From Argyresthia goedartella (lineage: Eukaryota > Arthropoda > Insecta > Lepidoptera > Argyresthiidae): a stretch of DNA of 64,000 nucleotides. Shown one piece after another: positions 18,973-30,210 of this stretch. Both the position numbers and the translations under genes were made by a program. Positions within the stretch are counted from its first letter, which is position 1; each line of letters opens with the position of its first letter. The stretch lies in contig OX463808.1 of NCBI GenBank assembly GCA_949825045.1, positions 32,363,674 to 32,427,673 of the forward strand, read 5' to 3'. A model generated the notes under the pieces. It was not told the DNA's origin. It was given only the letters and a program-made list of their open reading frames with translations, and did no database searches.

Positions 18973-19021
18973 TGTTACTCTCGGTTCGGAGTTATTTCGT
19001 TCTACTTTCTGTGTATTCTAA

Positions 19022-19827
19022 CCTTTGACTGGTGACATGGTTTTTGTGTAACGAAACTGGTGACGAGGGGACTGAGAGGCCCACTGCGGTATCTAGTATA
19101 AATCATAGAAATTAAGTGTGGTAGCTAGCCAGAGTATGTAAAAACTGTGTTATCATATATAAATGGATAAAATAAAACAAATAACTATACTCTAAATATA
19201 TTTTATTTTTATGATCTAGCAATTTTAATGTATGTCGTCTTAACAATCAAAAAACTAGAGATGAGATCACAAATTACATAAGCAAAAAATTAATCAACAT
19301 ATTTTGACAAAAAAAACACTTTTTTCTATACTATTGAAGTAATAATGAATTAAGAAAAAAAAAAAACTAAAATCAAAAATGTATTTTCACGAAATTGACA
19401 ATGGTCGAACTTTGCCAATTTTTATATGCAGTCTGGGCATAATTTTTTTGCACACTGCAAGCACACACGTTTCGGACACGATTCAAACTGGTAATTTGAT
19501 TGGCGCTTTTATCGAGGAAGACAACTGGCTCCTGCTTTCCTGGAGTTTTGATTGTTCTCGGTTAAAAATGTGAAAAAACAATACAACAAAATTACGTAAA
19601 AAATTACGTAAGTGGTGACATGGGGTCTGAGAGACCCCTGCCGAACTTTACGCCAGTGTAACTTACCGATTTGAGCCTGTCCGACACAGCTATCCCCTTC
19701 TACGGCATGGACGCAAGTAAACTCGAAGCTACTCAGGTGATGAGCCCAAGGAAACCCGGAGAAGTTGCTAAAATGTTGTTTTACTGATGCCGCTGGGCCT
19801 GTAAGACCCCTTGTCACCAGTTAAAGG
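19022..19827. mobile_element. 806-bp non-autonomous DNA transposon flanked by CTAA
   Basis: Ends are CCTTTGACTGGTGAC and GTCACCAGTTAAAGG (one mismatch), bounded on both sides by CTAA (19,018-19,021 and 19,828-19,831). Sub-terminal copies of CTGGTGAC...GGGTCTGAGAG...CCC occur near 19,055, 19,612 and 19,800. No coding capacity. The 4-bp XTAA duplication and CCYTT-type ends suggest a piggyBac-related MITE. It separates LINE-B from LINE-C. Confidence 0.65.
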
Positions 19828-19988
19828 CTAAGCGAAAACATAACATCTGGAATCTAATTTCAACCAAATAAATCACGTAAGTGGCAATAATTTCGAACTC
19901 GGCTCAGCTGACATAACCTCAATGGGCTGACAATTATTCTGGTCGTTTGTTGACACTGATACATACTATTTTCCTTTCATATCTATAA

Positions 19989-20872
19989 TGGACAGTCACA
20001 TGCAGACCCGTAAAGCACGCCAAGTAGAATCCCAACTAAAACTGGCTTTAGAATAATTAAAACTACCTAGGGAATTGTGTAGCTAGTTGACTTGTGAACG
20101 GGAGGACAATGAAAAGATATTGCTAAAAGCATCAGATACCTAATGATACTAAACTTAAAACCGAGCTGTCTACTTTACACTCACAATATGAAAATGTACT
20201 TGAAGAAACAAAATAGGTCAAAAATGATAATTCATGGTTTTGATCAGTGCGCTGCTGAATATGAGTTTGCTTTGAAGAAAATTTCTACCCTGGAAAAGGA
20301 CCTGTCTGATGCCTATAACCAAATCACACAATTAGAAGAGAAGTATCATGGTTCAGCAGCACAAAAATCCCAAAATTTATTTGAGGAATTGATGTTAGCG
20401 GATAAGTCGACCGGCCATGTTTCTGTTGCATGTAGAGATGTGTCCAGTGCAGTGATTGATTTGACTCATGAAGACTCAGTGGTGGGCACTGGTTCAACAT
20501 GCAGCAAAAACGCATCAAAAATATATGTTAAAATTAAAAAAAACATCACTCAATCATCAAAAAAAAATATCATAAAAATCTCAATAAAAGTTTATATAAT
20601 AAGAGTAAAATAGAAATTTTTTAAAAGTTTAAAATGTGTATGGCAGAGTTAGAAAGTAGTATGAAAAAATATGAGAAAGACCTCCAAATTCTTGAGTCTG
20701 AACTTGCCAGTGTCAATAGCTGCTTAAGATCTATTACTGCCCGCTATGAAAAATCTCAAGAGGCCATTAAGGAATACTCCCTGGCCATGGATGAGCTGCC
20801 TAAACTGTCTCAAATTAATCAGGAACGCTATGACTCTTTAGTGGCCAATCATTTATGTGACTGCCAACGTTC
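19989..20872 (+). pseudogene. LINE-C ORF1, coiled-coil half
   Basis: Starts near the AUG at 19,989 ('MDSHMQTRKARQVESQLK'). Two coiled-coil modules follow: 'GFDQCAAEYEFALKKIST' with 'QITQLEEKYHG' (20,245-20,350), and 'LESSMKKYEKDLQILESEL' with 'EYSLAMDELPKLSQ' (20,640-20,830). Stops and frame changes break it. ORF1 proteins of this kind bind the LINE RNA. The frame is cut by the provirus LTR at 20,873. Confidence 0.75.
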
Positions 20873-21146
20873 TGTTATAACCCTATTTTTTATGTAATAA
20901 AAGCTAAACTAGCAGATCATCATGTTACGTATTTTTCCGTGGTATTCTATTGCAGAGTCAGCCATTTGGTAGCCTGCCATTTACTTAAATAATATTTTTC
21001 AGTTAGATTTGTACATTCGCGAGGAGCGGTCGCCTCCGCTTTTAAGAAGTCATAGTCTAGTTTGAGTTTAATCAAAAGAAAAATAAAGTCTAGTTAGGTG
21101 AACTTTGTAATTTAAAAAAAAGACAGACACCAGAGGCCTCCTAACA
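20873..21146 (+). repeat. errantivirus-like 5' LTR
   Basis: Starts TGTTATAACC, ends CCTCCTAACA, 274 bases. Nearly the same sequence forms the 3' LTR at 29,676, apart from a few substitutions and an extra AATAATATTTTTC copy there. Contains AATAAAG near 21,081, a possible polyadenylation signal. Confidence 0.92.
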
Positions 21147-21170
21147 AACTGGTGTCAGAAGTGAGATTCC
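21147..21170 (+). other. primer-binding site
   Basis: AACTGGTGTCAGAAGTGAG directly after the LTR. The TGGTGTCAGAAGTG core is of the kind that pairs with a tRNA 3' end in insect Gypsy elements; which tRNA was not determined. Confidence 0.6.
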
Positions 21171-21752
21171 AAAGAGGTCATACAGACATCTAAAGGAATC
21201 TCGAATCACAGGCCAGTGTTTGTCCTGATCGACGGTGAGACTCATCCCAAGGTCGAGCCCGCATCAGCTACACCCTAACAGACCTGATCCGATGGTTAGT
21301 CTCCGCCCTATGAGCGTGAGCCCGCGATCCAGCACACTACTATGGCACTCCATCCAACGTGTCCAGCGAACAACCTAACCACTATCAACCATCATCTCGG
21401 GCGCATACCATTCTTGAGGCCGGTTCCAGCAGGAACTTTCACACGCCGGTTTCCCCCGCGTTGGCGCCAAGCGCTGACACTGGACACTTCTAACTCGCTA
21501 CCTGCCGCGTGATACCATCGCCGAGCCGAGAATGAAACTCGGGACCAGAATCGTCGTGTATTTGTGATTTTTACAAAGTCTATTTTCTACACATACTGTG
21601 AAAATGCACATCGGAAAGCCTCATTTTACAATATTTTTACGATCTTTTATACATACGTTTTACAGTGTCGTAGTTCTAATTATGTACATTTTATATACTT
21701 AATTTTACCGATATTGTCAAACATTTCGTCTTATACTAAATATAGGACAATA

Positions 21753-22674
21753 ATGTCCGACGTTAAAACTAAACCAGAATAGTCTACCAATTTCGAATAT
21801 CCAGAATCTGACACTTGTCATTCTTTCTCTGAATCTCATTTTAAATGATTTAGCTGATTTATCTGATACCCTACTTTACAAAATTTCTCCTAAAAGTGAT
21901 AAAAGTTCTGAAATTCCCCTTACAGTATTGACTAAATTCATAAAACCAAAATGGTGACAAGGAATCCCTTCCAGCATTCCTCACTAACTGCGATAATGCT
22001 ATGTCGTTGGCAAATGCAGACCAAATAAATGTACAGTGCAAATATGTAATATCCAACTGGAAGGCAAAGCTCAGGTTGCTTGCAGCCTCGAAAATTTTTA
22101 TTCATGGGATGGAATCAAAAGTTTCCTTCGAACAACATTTGGAGAAAAGAAGCACGCCAACCATTTACTTGTTGACCTCCATAACTGTAAACAACTTCCG
22201 TCAGAAGACGTAACTCAATATTCGTTAAGGTTAGAATCGATCTTGACCCGCATGCAGTCTGACATTCATTATAATTTTAAGCAACCGGACGAACTCGTGG
22301 GGCGCATAGCCGCCATGGAAGACCTCGCCCTCAACACATTTTTGTTAGGCCTAAACTCCTCTATCTCTAACATAGTGCGCTGCCGCAACACTCCAAGACT
22401 GAATGAGGCTATACAATGCGCAGTTGAAGAGGAAAAATTATACAATCTCTCTAAGTCCTCGTCCTCCTATTCCTACCGAGCAAAACAATTCTCTGTGTTT
22501 AACAAGAAAGGGCATACTTCTGAGTGCTATAGAAACAAGTCTCAGAATGAATCCTCCCAAGTTCAACGATCATACGTCGTGAATCCAAGGCCCAATTCAG
22601 ATTCTCCCCAAGGTCCAAAACAGTGTAGATACTGCAAAAGCAGGGTCACACCATTGACGAGTGCTATAAACTAA
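21753..22674 (+). pseudogene. errantivirus-like gag
   Basis: An AUG at 21,753 opens a frame that soon hits stops; the best conserved part is 22,036-22,674 (213 codons). It contains a Gypsy-type capsid segment ('RIAAMEDLALNTFLLGL') and two remnants of Cys/His knuckles near the end ('FNKKGHTSECYRN' and 'CRYCKSRVTP'), both damaged. Gag would form the particle and package the RNA. Frameshifts at about 21,960-22,040. Confidence 0.75.
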
Positions 22675-22786
22675 AATAAAAAAAATCCCATTCAGCCCAG
22701 GGTCAAGAACCCACAAAAGGTACTTATGTACAGGCCAATGTACACCATGTATATGACGAACCCTCTGATGAAGCTTTAAACCAAGA

Positions 22787-23890
22787 ATGATTTTGGATGT
22801 GTGCCTACCGAAATCGCTTCATCAAAGTGGCACAAAGACTAAACCCACTGAGGTCATTTCTAAATTATCATACGCTCAAGTGTTACAAAAAAAACAACCC
22901 CGGATTACAGTTCCGAGGTCACCTCAGTATACCCTGAGTCCTACTCTGCCTATAAACCAGAGTTTTCAAAATAAATTCCGGAACAAGATTCCGAGGTCAT
23001 CTCGGGATACCCTGAGTCCTACTCTGCCTATAAACCAGAGTTTTCAAAATAAATCCCGGAACAAGATTCTGATGTCATCTCAGGATACCCTGAGTCCTAC
23101 TCTGCCTATAAACCAGAGTTTACAAAATAAATCCCGGAACAAGATTCCGATGTCATCTCAAGACACCCTGAGTCCTACTCTGCCTATAAACCAGAGTTTT
23201 CAAAATAAATCCCGGAACACGATTCCGAGGTCATCTCAGAAAACCCTGAGTCCTACTCTGGCTAAAAATCAGAGTTTCCAAGATAAATCCCGGAACCTAA
23301 GTCCGCAGTCATCTCAGCATACGCTGAGTTCTACTCTATCAATCTCTCAAATGAGCTCGACTTTAGACAAAACTCATCAAGAATCGAATAAGAGTACTTT
23401 AAGTCAAAATACATCTCAGAAACAGCCGAGTCACTCTATCGATATATCTCAGCAAAATCTGAGTTCTCATAAACAAGGGTCAAAAAATATTCTAAGCCGT
23501 ATTTATGAATCTAAACTCATTAAGTCCGACTCTGTTCCCGATTCTATACCAATTCTCGAGACTACTTCTTACAATAAAAATATATCACTACCACACATTT
23601 ATTTTCAAACTGAATATGCAACTAATCCACTATGTTCGCTGATAGACACTGGTGCATGCATCAGCAAAAACTCAAGTTTGAAAGAAACCCCTGAACTCTC
23701 TCGCGAAATCGTAAAAATTAAGGGCATAAGTAACTCGGGAATCTTAATCGAAACATTAGGTACCTTCCAAATATCTATCAGTTTGCCTTTGAATTCAATA
23801 AGTTTCAAATTTCACGTCACAAAAGATGACGTATGCCTCGAAGATTATGACGGAATAATCGGAAGTGATATTGCGGTCATTTCAAAGTAA
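22787..23890 (+). CDS. Ser-rich 26-residue-repeat linker with retroviral protease
   Basis: 367 codons, uninterrupted. Residues about 45-200 are six copies of a 26-residue unit containing 'TLSPTLPINQSFQNKSRN', encoded by 78-bp direct repeats. The last 100 residues are an aspartic protease: 'LCSLIDTGACIS' (active-site DTG) and 'DGIIGSDIAV' near the flap/end. In the provirus it lies between gag and RT, where protease is expected. No AUG is needed if made by frameshift from gag. The repeats vary by point changes only, so they are coding expansions rather than simple satellite. Confidence 0.8.
   Translation: MILDVCLPKSLHQSGTKTKPTEVISKLSYAQVLQKKQPRITVPRSPQYTLSPTLPINQSFQNKFRNKIPRSSRDTLSPTLPINQSFQNKSRNKILMSSQDTLSPTLPINQSLQNKSRNKIPMSSQDTLSPTLPINQSFQNKSRNTIPRSSQKTLSPTLAKNQSFQDKSRNLSPQSSQHTLSSTLSISQMSSTLDKTHQESNKSTLSQNTSQKQPSHSIDISQQNLSSHKQGSKNILSRIYESKLIKSDSVPDSIPILETTSYNKNISLPHIYFQTEYATNPLCSLIDTGACISKNSSLKETPELSREIVKIKGISNSGILIETLGTFQISISLPLNSISFKFHVTKDDVCLEDYDGIIGSDIAVISK
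22921..23388 (+). repeat. six tandem 78-bp coding repeats
   Basis: Period 78, copies starting at 22,921, 22,999, 23,077, 23,155, 23,233 and 23,311, each with ATCTCAG/ACCCTGAGTCC and CAAAATAAATCCCGGAAC. The last copy is the most divergent. The period is a multiple of 3 and keeps the frame open. Confidence 0.92.
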
Positions 23891-25620
23891 ATATTGACTA
23901 TCAATCGAAAAGTATCCAAATTCACAATCAACACCTGCCTATTATTTACAATCAACCTACTTATATTATACCGGCTCGCAGTGAAGCCTTTATCGAGTGC
24001 GGAGTATCAAATTACTCATGCGAACTCTACCGAGATAACGAGGCCCTCGTTTTAGATCATCTTTATTGCAAAGGTGTTTATGTCGCTAATTGCATAGTGT
24101 CTATTAAACCGAATGGTAAAGTGAATATCTCAATTTTAAATACTACAAACTCGGTCGTCGAGATCAAAGATTATGGTGTAAAATTAAAATCCATTGAAAA
24201 ATCAGAAACGACACTTGACTCTTGTCAACAAATCAACTCTATTTCTGTCTCCAATTCCAAGATAATCAGGTGAACCTCTGACCTACACAAACGAAATCGA
24301 GCATACTATAAATTCCGGAGACTCTCCCCCTATTCACGTAAAATCATATCGGTTTCCTGATTGTCACAATGAATGGAAGAATACGAAAATACGAAATGTA
24401 CGAAAAATACTTGATCAAAATATTAATAGCCCCTCCACTTCACCATGGGGTGCTCCCGTCTGGGTAGTCCTTTAAAAGATGGATGCTTCGGGCAAAAATA
24501 AATGGAGGATTGTTATCGATTATCGTCGTTTAAACGACATCACCGTCTCTGAAAGTTATCCTTTCCCGCTTATCACTGACATACTCGACCAACTGGGTCA
24601 TTCCAAATACTTCAGCACTTTGGACCTTGCGAGTGGCTTTCATCAAATAAGGATAAGTCATTAAGATGCTTTTACAACAGGATTTACTGTCAGTACTAAC
24701 TCTAGCGCGACTGGTCACTACGAATTTGCTAGGATGACCTTCGGATTAAAAAACGCCCCTTCTATATTTCAGCGTCTCATGAATACTGCTCTTTCTGGCC
24801 TCCAGGGCCTTCATTGTTATGTCTATCTCGATGACTGCATAATATACTCACATGACCTCGATTCTCATATTCTATATTCTTCGACAGAATGCGACAATTT
24901 AATTTAAAACTACAACCTGATAAATGTGAATTTCTCAGGCGCAAAGTCGCTTATTTAGGACACATAATTACCGACTAAGGAGTCAGTCCTAATCCTGAAA
25001 AAATTAAAGCTGTCACTGATTTTCCAGTACCAAAAATCAAATCATTCCTTGGTCTTGTCGGATATTACCGACGTTTCATAGAAAACTTTTCTAAAATAAC
25101 AAAGCCGTTAACTTCACTTCTTAAAGAGGATATTCCCTTCGATTGGACTTCAGAGCAAGAAAATGTTTTTCAACTTCTCAAAGAAAAACTCACCACGGCA
25201 CCTCTCCTTCAATACCCCGACTTTTCTGCCCCGTTTTTTATCACAACGGATGATTCTAATTATGCCGTGGGTGCAGTTTTTTTACAAGGCGATATAGGCA
25301 AGGACAAGCCTATAGCGTATGCTTCCAGAACCTTAAATAAACCTGAAGGAAATTATTCGACCACTGAGAAGGAACTTCTTGCCATAATTTATGCCGTCAA
25401 AACTTTTCGTCCTTACCTTTTCGGTCGCAAATTTAAAATCGTAATGGACCAACGGCCCTTGGTTCGGCTATTCAATGTTAAGGATCCTGGCAGCCGACTT
25501 ATTCGCTGGCGCCTTAAACTAGAAGAATATGACTATGAAATAGTTTATAAACAAGGTCGGTTGAATTCTAAAGCTGACGCTTTATCATGTTGTCCCGTAA
25601 ATTTTATTGATTCCCGAACT
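23891..25620 (+). pseudogene. errantivirus-like reverse transcriptase and RNase H
   Basis: RT motifs are spread over broken frames: '[15 protein letters not shown]' (24,509), '[14 protein letters not shown]' (24,610), '[19 protein letters not shown]' (24,727) and '[10 protein letters not shown]' (YLDD, 24,824-24,835). RNase H follows from about 25,180: 'FITTDDSNYAVGAVF', 'ASRTLNKPEGNYSTTEKEL', 'LVRLFNVKD'. At least four stops or frameshifts. Copies viral RNA into DNA in intact relatives. Confidence 0.88.
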
Positions 25621-26009
25621 TTACTAAACTCTCCCTATGAAAGGTACTTCAAGGAACAATTCACAAATAAAATCCCTAATCCAAATACCGTGATGGAAGA
25701 GCATACCGAAGCTCTACACCTATCTAAGCTAAAATCAATCGCGTCTCTCGTCTCATTGGACTTTGACTACTCTATGCCTCATTGCGAAGAGCTAATGTCT
25801 CAACTCAATTCCTCAGACCTACTGGATTCAGATCGCGAACCATTTACGATAAAAAGCGTGAATATGAATAGTAAAATGTTTTACTTTCTATTCACGAAAA
25901 TCCACCACTACGAGGAAACAAAATTCAAGGATGTATATAATCTGCTGATGAAACTTAGAAACCAAATTTTAGAAGTCAACCCGGAGACCACTGACCTTGC
26001 ATTGCCAGA

Positions 26010-27590
26010 TTTCTGATCCCTTCTCTAAGTTAGCTTACACAAAAGTCAATAACATGATCTCTCAAATTTTCCATAATACAAACATTAACACAACGCCTGC
26101 CGAAGTTCTCAAAATTCTCAAAAAAAACCACGACCACTATCGCTGGTCACCCAGGTTCGAAACTAATGTACAACAGAATCAAGGCCGCCTACTACTGGAA
26201 AAGTATGCGGTCTGATATCGAAGACTACGTAAAAAAATGCAAGTTATGCCAAATTAACAAACCATTAAGGATATCAAATAAGGCTCCTATGGAAATAACT
26301 TCCACTTCTACTAGACCGTTCGAACGATTAGCTCTTGACGTCGTAGGTCCTTTACCCGACGCTGGCTTCCAAAATTTCAAGTTCATCTTGACACTTCAAG
26401 ATGACCTCACAAAATTCTCAACTGCCTACCCTATGGTAAGTGCAACAAGAGAAGAGATAGCACGTAACCTAGTGCACTTCATATCCCTTTTCGGATTTCC
26501 AAAACACAACCTAACGGATTTAGGCACCTGTTTCACGTCAGACCTATTCAAACAACTAACAGAAATTTTAAAGGTTAAGGGCTGAACATAGGCCAATGGC
26601 ATTGAGAATTAGACAAAGAAAACAAATACCCGTCGCATCGCGTCGATGTAGGCTGATGCATGCTCCCGCGCAGAGCCCCGCGGGGCAGCCCGAGCTCCGA
26701 GACCGAGAAAATTATAGAAAATATTACTAAACTCCTGTAATAATAACATTAAAAATAAAATAAAACAACCAAACATTTACCCTTTTTTTTACCTATTTTT
26801 GCGTGTAAGTATCATATAGGAAACTGATTTCATCTCCGAGCGCTTGTTCATTTAGTTGAATAATAATGCATTGCGAAAAATATTTTAAGTATTAAATATA
26901 ACAGATATCAGGTAAGTTTAAAAGTCCATTCTTATCTCTTATAGATCTTTTATAACATATATTTATCCTACATTTTTATGTTGTCTAGTTTAGCCTAGAA
27001 TTGAAGCTAAAGATGCATTTCTGGCCATATTTAATCCCTTAAGGCCCTTTTTACTACTCCATATCACCCACAAACTAACGGAGCTCTTGAGCGCTCTCAT
27101 GCTTCTCTAAAAGAGTACCTTAAATCATTTGTCAATAAAAACCAGAATGACTGGCATTGCTACCTATTTACAGCTATATTAGCCTACAATACCACTCCTC
27201 ACTGTACTACTGGATTTACCCCACACGAACTTCTATATGGCTATAAACCATCTAGTCCCAACTTTTTATACGATACATCTAATAACACTACCTACAATGA
27301 ATATATCCGTGCCTTGCAATACAGGTTGCGTTTCAGTCGCGAAAAAGCTATTCAGAATATCATATCAAGTAAAGAAAGATCCAAAAATTACTACGATGCA
27401 CATTCTCGCGACTCGCAAAACCGGTGACATGGTTTACTTAAAGCAGCATCATAGGCTGCGTAAAGCTCTATCGCCTATATGGAAAGGTCCTTAAAGTTGT
27501 TAAGGTACATAACAAACATAACGTCACTTTACAAGTGGGTCGCAGACGTGTAAAGTACCATACCAATGAAATTAAACCTGCTAACTAAAC
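26010..27590 (+). pseudogene. errantivirus-like integrase, interrupted by a 460-bp MITE
   Basis: Zinc-binding end 'CKLCQINKP' (26,235), core 'LALDVVGPLPDAGF' (first Asp), 'NLTDLGTCFTSDLF' (second Asp) up to 26,575, then an insertion. The core resumes at 27,043 with 'YHPQTNGALERSHASLKEY' (Glu) and continues to the C-terminal 'IWKGP' and 'KYHTNEIKPAN' near 27,590. The reading frame on both sides is compatible once the insertion and one TTAA are discounted. Another frameshift lies near 26,170. Confidence 0.88.
26579..27038. mobile_element. 460-bp TTAA-flanked MITE in the integrase
   Basis: Bounded by TTAA at 26,575-26,578 and 27,039-27,042. Termini GGGCTGAACATAGGCC and (complement) GGGATTAAATATGGCC form an imperfect 16-base inverted repeat. 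No coding. TTAA duplication is the hallmark of piggyBac-class elements. The interior holds a GC-rich patch (26,660-26,705) amid AT-rich DNA. Confidence 0.75.
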
Positions 27591-27618
27591 TAACATAACC
27601 TTTGCCCATTCTCCTTAT

Positions 27619-29330
27619 TTTCAGAGCCTTTCTATACGGATGTAGCGCTGAATCGAAAATCACACATAGTTCACAGCCCAGTAATTTACTTTGAACCTTT
27701 AACCTCGATACATTTTTTCAACGACTACTGGAAAGTAATTACACACATTGACCTCATATCATTACAACCATATCTTGATCATATTGAAACACTTTTACAA
27801 AAATCGGAAAATCTGTGTAATAAAATGCTATTACCGGATTTGATCCAGTGTAAGGAAGCTTTAAGCCCTATCGATGTTTTAGTACAATCAAATTTAATAA
27901 AACTGCACTCATTATCTCACCTAATTTTGAATCAACCCCAAGTAAGGTGAAGCGATCTCTTGAATTTGGCAGAGAAATCCTGAAATTTTTCTTCGGAACT
28001 CTTGACGTTGATGATGCCAGAAAATACGATTCTGCTATCGAATCATGTAAGAAAAGCGAAAATGAACTATTTCACTTGATGAAAGATAACATTCATGTTG
28101 TAAACTCAACCATAAATACTTTTAATTCTACCATTTACAAACTTAACCAAAATGAAATTAAAATTAACTCCCAAATCGACAGCATGAATGGGACATTATC
28201 TCAAATTACCAAAATAGATAACGAATTATTTTATATTTCTAGGATAAATAGTTTACTGAATATTATAGAAAGTTCTCTACTTTCTGTATCTAATTTATTA
28301 GATACTACGTTAAACGCTGTTTTATTTTCTAAGGTTAATGTATTACATCCCAGTGTGATGAGCCCCTTAAATCTGTACAATGAATTATCAACGCATAGTA
28401 ACCAAATAGACAAACGTCTAGACTTTCCAGTCGCTCTTAGCGTAAACAATATCCACACCCTCACTGATACGTCTAAACTTAGTTCTTTTTACTATAATAA
28501 CAAAATAGTTTTATCCTGCAAGTCCCGCTGATAACGTCAGAAACATTCATGGTATATAAAAATATATCTCTTCCTACTCCACATAATGAATCCCGTGTTA
28601 CCCGTACTTTCGCACTCATTCAACCTTCTGATAGCTACATTGGACTTAGTGATAACAGAATGCATTATGCTATGTTTAATAATCTAGACAAATGTAAAGT
28701 TGTTAATAGTAACTATTCTATATGTGAACTTGTTTCAATATTTTCTAGTTTAGGCAATCCTAATTGTGAATCAAGGCTCCTTTTGTAGGGGACACTATCA
28801 TTACCTCCTCAATGTTATTCAAAACTACTTATAGGCCAGATTGATATTATGCAAAAGCTTAGTAATAATAGATGGATTTATGTACAGTCAGTTTCTAGCA
28901 AACTCACTATAAAATGTCATGACGACATTGTCGACTAGTCTATCATTGGAACTGGTATTGTTAAACTAACAGAAGAATGTATAGGATTTTCAAGGACCAT
29001 CCAACTTATAACAACTATGTCTTATACTAACGTGATAAAGTCTCCTTTAGAGATAAATTTCAACATCACGCAAGATGACTGCTGTAAGAAAGAGAAAGAA
29101 GTGTTTAACAAAACCTTACCTCATTTAACACCTATCAATCTGAGCATCTCATCAATTAAATAATTTAGAAAACGAAATAAATTAACTACAGTCGGAATCA
29201 CATTTCATTAGATATGCCCTCTATTACTCTACATTTACTTATGTTTTAATTATTTTGGTATTCTTATTTGTCGGATACAAACTTTATAAATGTTACAAAT
29301 ACCTTAGTACTAAATCAAATTCGGGATGCT
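27619..29330 (+). pseudogene. F-protein-like env of the provirus
   Basis: A likely splice acceptor (CTCCTTATTTTCAG at 27,611-27,625) opens the region. A surface-subunit part (to about 27,945) ends in a furin-type basic site (KVKR) followed by a hydrophobic 'EILKFFFGTL' region, as in baculovirus F and errantivirus envelopes. The stalk (27,980-28,530) is rich in Asn and heptads; a Cys-containing ectodomain follows (28,549-29,100). A transmembrane segment 'VLIILVFLFVGYKLY' lies near 29,245. Frameshifts near 27,940 and 28,530 and stops later make it inactive. Would mediate membrane fusion in intact relatives. Confidence 0.82.
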
Positions 29331-29661
29331 GTATACAGATTTTCAACCAATGTCATACAAAAAGCTGGTAAAACATAAAGCCAATATTACTAACTCTATA
29401 GAGATGTCTGATATCTCCTCGTCTGAAGATGAGAAGAGTTCCATGAAATCTTTACCAGCTCCTCATAAAATATATAATAAAGCCGAGTGTACACACTCAT
29501 CCAGGAAAAACCTAAACTTTTAGTCTGTTTAATTAAGGTAATATACTTTTCTATTCTATGAATTATTTTTAACCATGTAATTGATAAAAATGTACTGGCC
29601 TCTTAAAATGAAATCGGTAATGTGCTAATTTCTTTTTTAGTAATTTTAATTATTATTATGT

Positions 29662-29675
29662 CAAAATGGGGGAGC
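29662..29675 (+). other. polypurine tract
   Basis: CAAAATGGGGGAGC directly before the 3' LTR, the expected plus-strand primer site. Confidence 0.75.
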
Positions 29676-29963
29676 TGTTATAACCCTATTTTCTATGTTA
29701 TAAAAGCTAAACTAGCAGATCACCATGTTACGTATTTTTCCGTGGTATTCTATTGCAGAGTCAGCCATTTGGTAGCCTGCCATTTACTTGAATAATATTT
29801 TTCAATAATATTTTTCAAATTTGTTCATTCGCGAGGAGCGGTCGCCTCAGCTTTTAAGAAGTCATAGTCTAGTTAGTGTGTAATCTCTCAAAAGAAGAAT
29901 AAAGTCTAGTTAGGTGAAATTTGTAGTTTTTTTTAAAAGACAAACACCAGAGGCCTCCTAACA
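29676..29963 (+). repeat. errantivirus-like 3' LTR
   Basis: 288 bases, TGTTATAACC to CCTCCTAACA. Matches the 5' LTR with few differences; the length gain comes mainly from a duplicated AATAATATTTTTCA. Confidence 0.92.
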
Positions 29964-30210
29964 GCAGCCTTATGGCGTAAGTCGTCTGAGTTATGAACTT
30001 CATATAGACTTTTACGTTTGATACCTTGCAGCTTCATCTGTCAAATTGGTATCACGTAAGTAGCATCATAATGGAGGCCCAACCTAAGCTCATTGAATGA
30101 AACCTAGAAGCCTTCGGTGATACCCCGCAATCGATGAAATTGTATGAGCATGAGATGAACCATAGACACACGCTATGAACTTCAAAGAGAAATAAGTATC
30201 CGACCCAAGA
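29964..30210. other. unassigned stretch between provirus and LINE-C
   Basis: Not coding in a way I recognise. It contains TTGGTATCACGTAAGTAG (30,047) followed by an AUG with a short Glu-rich frame, which recalls a retroelement primer site and gag start, but nothing firm. It interrupts the expected LINE-C ORF1. Confidence 0.3.

Larger units (their letters stand above)
16603..19017 (-). mobile_element. LINE-B: decayed non-LTR retrotransposon
   Basis: Minus-strand element with endonuclease (18,972 down to about 17,850) and reverse transcriptase (about 17,730 down to 16,603) spread over several frames. Recognisable: EN 'VVHINAQSIHSSHTDLID', 'RNDRTGKAGGGVAIY'; RT 'SLVIPLPKTSNPSSFKEFR', 'YADDLQIY'. 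The frame ends at 16,603 without the C-terminal domain or tail; 16,431-16,602 is AT-rich sequence I cannot assign. The 5' side runs into a CTAA-flanked DNA element at 19,018. Confidence 0.8.
20873..29963 (+). mobile_element. env-bearing Ty3/Gypsy (errantivirus-like) provirus, decayed
   Basis: Two direct LTRs (20,873-21,146 and 29,676-29,963), a primer site after the first, and in order gag, a repeat-rich linker with protease, RT, RNase H, integrase and an env of the baculovirus-F-like class. That order and env type define insect endogenous retroviruses (Errantivirus). Multiple frameshifts and stops, plus a 460-bp insertion in the integrase, make it inactive. No matching target duplication was found (flanks CGTTC and GCAGC), so its ends or the flank were altered after insertion. 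Confidence 0.9.

Noticed and set aside
22921..23388. CRISPR-like array
   Set aside because: Direct repeats without unique spacers, inside a eukaryotic retroelement coding frame.
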